Assembly (NCBI RefSeq): GCF_026339955.1
Contig: NZ_JAPEPW010000001.1
Coordinates: forward strand, 620,001 to 684,000
Direction of reading: 5' to 3'
Source: Streptomyces sp. NBC_01549
GTDB lineage: Bacteria > Actinomycetota > Actinomycetes > Streptomycetales > Streptomycetaceae
DNA: 64,000 nt
The notes under the pieces were generated by a model. It searched no databases, was not told the DNA's origin, and saw only the letters and a program-made list of their open reading frames with translations. The translations under genes and the position numbers were made by a program. This document shows, in pieces, positions 59,233-64,000 of this stretch; positions within the stretch are counted from its first letter, which is position 1; each line of letters opens with the position of its first letter.

Positions 59233-62130
59233 TCAGCTGCAACCGCTGGTCGAGCCGCAGCCCTCGCAGATGTAGCAGGAGCCGGCCCGCTGCATCTTCG
59301 TACCGCAGGAGAAACACAGGGGGGCGTCCGCCTGGATGCCCAGCTGCATCTCCACCAGTTCGGCACTGGTGTGGGCCTGCCTCGGGGCGGGCTTCGCCGC
59401 CTCGACCTCGATCTTCGGAGTGGCGACGGCCTTCAGCTCCTGCGCACGGGGCGCGGACTGGGCCAAGCCCTCGACGTCCATGTCGACATCGTCGGAAGGC
59501 TCGTAGGAGCCCGTCTCCAGGTGCCGCTGACGCTCCTCGGCGGAGTGGATGCCGAGCGCGGAGCGGGTCTCGAAGGGCAGGAAGTCCAGCGCCAGGCGAC
59601 GGAAGATGTAGTCGACGATCGACTGCGCCATCCGCACGTCCGGGTCGTCCGTCATACCGGCCGGCTCGAAGCGCATGTTCGTGAACTTCGAGACGTACGT
59701 CTCCAGAGGCACGCCGTACTGCAGACCCACGGAGACCGCGATCGAGAAGGCGTCCATCATGCCCGCGAGGGTGGAGCCCTGCTTCGACATCTTCAGGAAG
59801 ACCTCGCCGAGACCATCGTCCGGGTAGGAGTTGGCGGTCATGTAACCCTCGGCGCCACCCACCGTGAAGGAGGTGGTGATGCCGGGGCGCCCCTTGGGCA
59901 GGCGCTTGCGGACCGGGCGGTACTCGACGACCTTCTCGACCGTCTCGCGGATGGTCGCCTCGGCCTTGGCGGTGACCTCGACCTTCTCCTTCTCCTTGGT
60001 CTTGGCGGAGAGGGGCTGGCCGACCTTGCAGTTGTCGCGGTAGATCGCGAGCGCCTTGACGCCCATCTTCCACGCCTCGAAGTAGACCTCTTCGACGTCC
60101 TCGACGGTCGCCGTCTCCGGCAGGTTGACCGTCTTGGAGAGCGCACCGGAGATCCAGGGCTGGATCGCGGCCATCATGCGGACGTGGCCCATCGCGGAGA
60201 TGGAGCGCTCGCCCATGGCGCAGTCGAAGACCTCGTAGTGCTCGTGCTTGAGGCTCGGGGCGTCGATCACATTGCCGTTCTCGGCGATGTGGGCGACGAT
60301 CGCCTCGATCTGCTCCTCCTGGTAGCCCAGGCGGCGCAGGGCCTGCGGAACGGTGCCGTTGACGATCTGCATCGAACCGCCGCCGACCAGCTTCTTGAAC
60401 TTGACCAGCGCGAGGTCGGGCTCGAGGCCGGTGGTGTCGCAGGACATCGCGAGACCGATGGTGCCGGTCGGGGCGATGACCGAGGCCTGCGCGTTGCGGA
60501 AGCCGTTCTTCTCACCGAGGTGCAGCACGTCCTGCCAGGCCTCCGTGGCGGCGGCCCAGATCGGCGTGTCCAGGTCGTCCATGCGGACGGCCACGGCGTT
60601 GGCGTCGGAGTGCTGCTTCATGACGCGCTGGTGCGGCTGCGCGTTGCGGGCGTAGCCGTCGTACGCGCCGACGACCGCGGCGAGCTCGGCGGAACGCTTG
60701 TACGAGGTGCCGGTCATCAGGGAGGTGATGGCACCCGCGAGGGCGCGACCGCCGTCGGAGTCGTACGCGTGTCCGGTCGCCATCAGGAGGGCGCCCAGGT
60801 TGGCGTAGCCGATGCCCAGCTGACGGAAGGCGCGGGTGTTCTCGCCGATCTTCTGGGTCGGGAAGTCCGCGAAGCAGATCGAGATGTCCATCGCGGTGAT
60901 GACCAGCTCGACGACCTTGGCGAAGCGCTCGACCTCGAAGGACTGGTGGCCCTTGCCGTCGTCCTTGAGGAACTTCATCAGGTTCAGCGAGGCGAGGTTG
61001 CAGGACGTGTTGTCCAGGTGCATGTACTCGCTGCAGGGGTTCGAGCCGTTGATACGGCCGGACTCCGGGCACGTGTGCCAGCGGTTGATCGTGTCGTCGT
61101 ACTGGATGCCCGGGTCGGCGCAGGCCCAGGCGGCCTCGGCCATCTTGCGGAAGAGCGCCTTCGCCTCGACCTCCTCGATGACCTCGCCGGTCATACGGGA
61201 GGTGAGACCGAACTTGCCGCCCGCCTCGACCGCCTTCATGAACGTGTCGTTCACACGGACCGAGTTGTTGGCGTTCTGGTACTGGACGGACGTGATGTCG
61301 TCGCCGCCCAGGTCCATGTCGAAGCCCGCGTCACGGAGGGCGCGGATCTTCTCCTCCTCCTTGACCTTGGTCTCGATGAAGTCCTCGATGTCGGGGTGGT
61401 CGACGTCGAGGATGACCATCTTGGCCGCGCGGCGCGTGGCGCCGCCCGACTTGATCGTTCCCGCGGAGGCGTCGGCACCGCGCATGAAGGAGACGGGACC
61501 CGAGGCGTTGCCGCCCGAGGACAGGAGCTCCTTGGAGGAGCGGATACGCGAGAGGTTCAGGCCGGCGCCGGAGCCACCCTTGAAGATCATGCCCTCTTCC
61601 TTGTACCAGTCGAGGATCGACTCCATGGAGTCGTCGACGGACAGGATGAAGCAGGCCGAGACCTGCTGGGGCTGAGGCGTCCCGACGTTGAACCAGACCG
61701 GGCTGTTGAAGCTGAAGATCTGGTGCAGGAGGGCGTACGCCAGCTCGTGCTCGAAGATCTCGGCGTCGGCGGGCGAGGCGAAGTACTTGTAGTCCTCGCC
61801 GGCCTTCCGGTACGTCTTCACGATGCGGTCGATGAGCTGCCTGAGGCTCACCTCACGCTGCGGGGTGCCCACAGCACCGCGGAAGTACTTGCTGGTGACG
61901 ATGTTGACCGCGTTCACCGACCAGAAGCCGGGGAACTCGACGCCACGCTGCTCGAAATTGACCGAGCCGTCGCGCCAGTTGGTCATGACGACGTCACGGC
62001 GCTCCCACTCCACCTCGTCGTACGGGTGCACGCCGGGGGTGGTGTGGATGCGCTCGATGCGCAGTCCCTTGGTGGCCTTGGTGCCCTTGGCGCGGGAACC
62101 TCGTGCCGGACCGCTCGCCGTCTCTGTCAT
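59233..62130 (-). CDS. nrdJ: Coenzyme B12-dependent (class II) ribonucleotide reductase
   Basis: 965 residues; reduces ribonucleotides to deoxyribonucleotides with adenosylcobalamin, giving Streptomyces O2-independent dNTP supply. Landmarks: SPVWFNVGTPQPQQVSACFI (substrate Cys), GSGAGLNLSRIR, active-site loop NGSNPCSEYMHLDNTSCNLA, SVIAPTGTIGLAMSCDTTGL. The C-terminal zinc ribbon has LCFSCGTKMQRAGSCYICEG and the terminal Cys shuttle residues. ATG 62130 with AGGGAGG. Forms an operon with nrdR upstream. Confidence 0.97.
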   Translation of the reverse strand: MTETASGPARGSRAKGTKATKGLRIERIHTTPGVHPYDEVEWERRDVVMTNWRDGSVNFEQRGVEFPGFWSVNAVNIVTSKYFRGAVGTPQREVSLRQLIDRIVKTYRKAGEDYKYFASPADAEIFEHELAYALLHQIFSFNSPVWFNVGTPQPQQVSACFILSVDDSMESILDWYKEEGMIFKGGSGAGLNLSRIRSSKELLSSGGNASGPVSFMRGADASAGTIKSGGATRRAAKMVILDVDHPDIEDFIETKVKEEEKIRALRDAGFDMDLGGDDITSVQYQNANNSVRVNDTFMKAVEAGGKFGLTSRMTGEVIEEVEAKALFRKMAEAAWACADPGIQYDDTINRWHTCPESGRINGSNPCSEYMHLDNTSCNLASLNLMKFLKDDGKGHQSFEVERFAKVVELVITAMDISICFADFPTQKIGENTRAFRQLGIGYANLGALLMATGHAYDSDGGRALAGAITSLMTGTSYKRSAELAAVVGAYDGYARNAQPHQRVMKQHSDANAVAVRMDDLDTPIWAAATEAWQDVLHLGEKNGFRNAQASVIAPTGTIGLAMSCDTTGLEPDLALVKFKKLVGGGSMQIVNGTVPQALRRLGYQEEQIEAIVAHIAENGNVIDAPSLKHEHYEVFDCAMGERSISAMGHVRMMAAIQPWISGALSKTVNLPETATVEDVEEVYFEAWKMGVKALAIYRDNCKVGQPLSAKTKEKEKVEVTAKAEATIRETVEKVVEYRPVRKRLPKGRPGITTSFTVGGAEGYMTANSYPDDGLGEVFLKMSKQGSTLAGMMDAFSIAVSVGLQYGVPLETYVSKFTNMRFEPAGMTDDPDVRMAQSIVDYIFRRLALDFLPFETRSALGIHSAEERQRHLETGSYEPSDDVDMDVEGLAQSAPRAQELKAVATPKIEVEAAKPAPRQAHTSAELVEMQLGIQADAPLCFSCGTKMQRAGSCYICEGCGSTSGCS

Positions 62131-62256
62131 GCCGCCTCCCTGTATCGGGCTAAAACGCCCTGAAGTGCCACGTTCTTCCCATGGCACGGTGTGTGTCTGG
62201 TGCTGCGCGCGCCGCCACGCGGCCGCCCGCAACAGGTCTTTGGTCGCCACCGATGG

Positions 62257-62276
62257 GGGCCGACGCGAGTCGGCCC
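62257..62276 (-). other. Hairpin between nrdR and nrdJ
   Basis: GGGCCGAC (62257-62264) pairs with GTCGGCCC (62269-62276), loop GCGA, just past the nrdR stop. There is no U-tract, so partial termination or processing between the two genes is possible. Confidence 0.5.
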
Positions 62277-62281
62277 TTGCG

Positions 62282-62866
62282 TCAGTCGGCGGCGTTGGCG
62301 GGCACGGGGACGTGGACAGTCCCTCCGGTCCCGCGATCACTTTCCGGGCGCTGCGCGTCCGCGGCTGCCACGTTCACATCCGCCTCGCCCGCGTCTTCCT
62401 CGTCCGCGGCGGGGCGCCGCCCCGTCTCTTCCCTGAGTTCCACGATGGCGGCCTCGAAGTCCTCGAGCGAGTCGAACGCCCGGTACACGGACGCGAACCG
62501 CAGATAGGCGACAAGGTCGAGCTCCTGCAACGGGCCGAGTATGGCCAGACCCACGTCATGGGTGGTCAGCTCGGCGCTTCCGGTGGCCCGCACCGCCTCC
62601 TCGACCCGCTGGCCGAGCTGGGCGAGCGCGTCCTCGGTGACGGGCCGCCCCTGGCACGCCTTGCGCACGCCATTGATGACCTTGGTACGACTGAACGGTT
62701 CGGTGACGCCGGACCGCTTGACCACCATCAGCGAACACGTCTCCACCGTCGTGAAACGACGGGAGCAGTCGGGGCACTGGCGGCGCCTGCGGATCGACGT
62801 GCCGTCATCGGTCGTACGACTGTCGACGACGCGGCTGTCGGGGTGCCTGCAGAAGGGGCAGTGCAT
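62282..62866 (-). CDS. nrdR: Transcriptional repressor NrdR
   Basis: 194 residues. N-terminal zinc ribbon ([19 protein letters not shown], then QCPDCSRRF) binds DNA; the ATP-cone (residues about 49-139, [20 protein letters not shown]) senses dATP/ATP. The acidic Ala-rich C-terminal tail is a normal actinobacterial variation. It controls its own operon and nrdJ through paired boxes upstream. ATG at 62866. Confidence 0.97.
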   Translation of the reverse strand: MHCPFCRHPDSRVVDSRTTDDGTSIRRRRQCPDCSRRFTTVETCSLMVVKRSGVTEPFSRTKVINGVRKACQGRPVTEDALAQLGQRVEEAVRATGSAELTTHDVGLAILGPLQELDLVAYLRFASVYRAFDSLEDFEAAIVELREETGRRPAADEEDAGEADVNVAAADAQRPESDRGTGGTVHVPVPANAAD

Positions 62867-62974
62867 GGCTCCAACCCTCCTTCACAGCACGACTCATAGA
62901 CCTCGTGAGACCTCACGGGCCCCTCGAAGCAGCCCCAAGCATAGGCGATGACTGGAGGCTCGAAGACCCGGGGG

Positions 62975-63021
62975 ACCACAACTTCTGGGCTGCTGTAGCA
63001 ATCCAACCACTAGATGTGGGG
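62975..63021 (-). promoter_or_regulatory. Paired NrdR boxes in the nrdRJ promoter
   Basis: ACCACAACTTCTGGGC (62975-62990) and ACCACTAGATGTGGGG (63006-63021) are start-to-start 31 bp apart, three helical turns, as in known NrdR operators (CCACTACATCTAGTGG-like). TTGGAT and TGCTAC between them could be promoter elements of the leftward operon. Confidence 0.82.
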
Positions 63022-63308
63022 ATCGAACCGAAAATTCGCCCAGGATGCGCGTGTCGCACGCGTGATGGCATGTGCCGCACGGACATACCGATCCCGGACA
63101 CACGGAGATACCGTGGTCAGCGCGCCGAAGGGGGCCGGTACCCGGCCGGCGGGGCGTCGGATGGCAGACTGGGCCGCGGCCCGCAACTGTCGGCACGGCC
63201 AGCGCCCCGGCGGTGAAGAGTACAGCAATGAGCCCTTTTGTCCGCCGGATGCAGCGTGAGCCATACACCCAGACACATGATCACGACAGACAATCCGCGA
63301 TTTTTCAC

Positions 63309-63324
63309 TCGAACGTGTGTTTGG
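63309..63324. promoter_or_regulatory. SOS (LexA) box upstream of lexA
   Basis: TCGAACGTGTGTTTGG matches the Gram-positive LexA box TCGAACNNNNGTTCGA except for T in place of C at the end of GTTC and a changed last pair. It lies 60 bp before the GTG, consistent with autoregulation. Confidence 0.82.
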
Positions 63325-63383
63325 CGCAACCTTTCGAAAGCAACTACCGTTGTCCAGCAGGGAGACCATCGAGAGGGGCCGAC

Positions 63384-64000
63384 GTGACCACCACCGCAGA
63401 CAGTGCCACCATCACTGCCCAGGACCGCTCCCAGGGCCGACTCGAGCCGGTGCATGCGATGAACGAAGCCACGAATATTGAGGGGCCCAAGCGCTCCCTG
63501 CCAGGGCGACCTCCAGGCATCCGCGCCGACAGCTCGGGACTCACCGACAGGCAACGCCGGGTGATCGAGGTCATCAGGGACTCCGTGCAGCGGCGCGGGT
63601 ACCCGCCGTCGATGCGGGAGATCGGACAGGCTGTCGGCCTTTCCAGCACCTCCTCTGTCGCCCATCAGCTGATGGCACTGGAGCGCAAGGGCTTCCTGCG
63701 CCGCGACCCGCACCGACCGCGGGCGTACGAGGTTCGGGGCTCCGACCAGTCCTCGGCACAGCCCACGGACACGGCGGGCAAGCCGGCCGCGTCGTACGTC
63801 CCGCTCGTCGGCCGTATCGCCGCCGGTGGCCCGATCCTGGCCGAGGAGTCGGTGGAGGACGTCTTCCCCCTCCCCCGGCAGCTGGTCGGCGACGGCGAGC
63901 TGTTCGTCCTCAAGGTCGTCGGTGACTCGATGATCGAGGCCGCCATCTGCGACGGGGACTGGGTGACGGTCCGCCGTCAGCCGGTCGCGGAGAACGGAGA
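63384..64000 (+). CDS. lexA: LexA repressor (3' end cut by window)
   Basis: The SOS repressor; about 205 residues are present. An N-terminal extension (about 45 residues), a winged helix ([40 protein letters not shown]), the Ala-Gly autocleavage site in VGRIAAGGP, and the catalytic Ser in VVGDSMIE are seen. The catalytic Lys lies beyond the window. The GTG at 63384 follows GAGAGGGG; an internal ATG (MNEATN) would give a form closer to other LexA proteins. Confidence 0.95.
   Translation, partial: MTTTADSATITAQDRSQGRLEPVHAMNEATNIEGPKRSLPGRPPGIRADSSGLTDRQRRVIEVIRDSVQRRGYPPSMREIGQAVGLSSTSSVAHQLMALERKGFLRRDPHRPRAYEVRGSDQSSAQPTDTAGKPAASYVPLVGRIAAGGPILAEESVEDVFPLPRQLVGDGELFVLKVVGDSMIEAAICDGDWVTVRRQPVAENG

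Noticed and set aside
62867..63383. Possible vitamin B12 riboswitch for the B12-dependent reductase
   Set aside because: No B12-box-like conserved sequence is present; the operon instead shows NrdR boxes. B12 riboswitches in Streptomyces belong to the class I nrdAB operon.

Overview
This is a core chromosomal segment of a Streptomyces species or a very close relative. The DNA is extremely GC-rich, with the strong third-position GC bias of that genus. It encodes HrdB with its Lys/Ala-rich N-terminal region, the ParC/ParE topoisomerase IV pair, a coenzyme-B12-dependent ribonucleotide reductase with NrdR, LexA, HPr and many actinobacteria-specific families (DUF5998, DUF4192, DUF7455, TerD). From memory, gene content and order resemble the region around hrdB in S. 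coelicolor; no database comparison was run.

Left part (1-15.2 kb): thymidine kinase, a phosphodiesterase-like protein and DUF5998 lie in one leftward block. They are followed by a GNAT/acyl-CoA-synthetase fusion, ptsH (HPr) behind a DasR-like site, a GntR regulator, an M23 cell-wall peptidase behind a cyclic-di-AMP (ydaO-type) riboswitch, a paired M16 protease operon (one catalytic, one inactive subunit), parC, and a COG0523 metallochaperone GTPase.

15.2-18.2 kb is the only clearly accessory stretch. It holds a frameshifted IS110-family element with a structured 5' noncoding region (a possible bridge-RNA locus), a small conserved hypothetical protein, and a membrane protein resembling DUF6082.

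18.2-33 kb is a carboxylate/solute uptake and sensing block. Two divergent citrate-synthase homologues share a promoter packed with TTGA/TCAA repeats, and one of them carries an N-terminal DNA-binding domain. Next come an iron-box-controlled sucrase/ferredoxin-like protein, a CitA/CitB-type two-component system, a NitT/TauT-type ABC importer with a second CitB-type regulator, and a chain of five leftward genes (membrane protein, kinase, LuxR-type regulator, DUF485 protein, sodium:solute symporter).

33-49.9 kb: parE, a DUF7455 zinc-ribbon protein, a trypsin-like secreted protease, hrdB, a FadR-type regulator, an ABC ATPase fused to membrane segments and lacking the usual catalytic Glu, a NUDIX protein with a C-terminal winged-helix-like region, a glycogen-debranching-like protein, DUF4192 (with DnaA boxes upstream), and a RecQ helicase fused to a phosphoribosyltransferase domain.

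49.9-64 kb: a decayed second copy of that phosphoribosyltransferase tail, hypothetical proteins, rnhB, a TetR regulator and divergent MFS exporter with twin perfect operators, an ADP-ribosylglycohydrolase, a histidine phosphatase, a monooxygenase-like protein, TerD, the nrdR-nrdJ operon with paired NrdR boxes, and the 5' part of lexA (cut by the window end) behind an SOS box. No tRNA, rRNA or CRISPR array was recognised.
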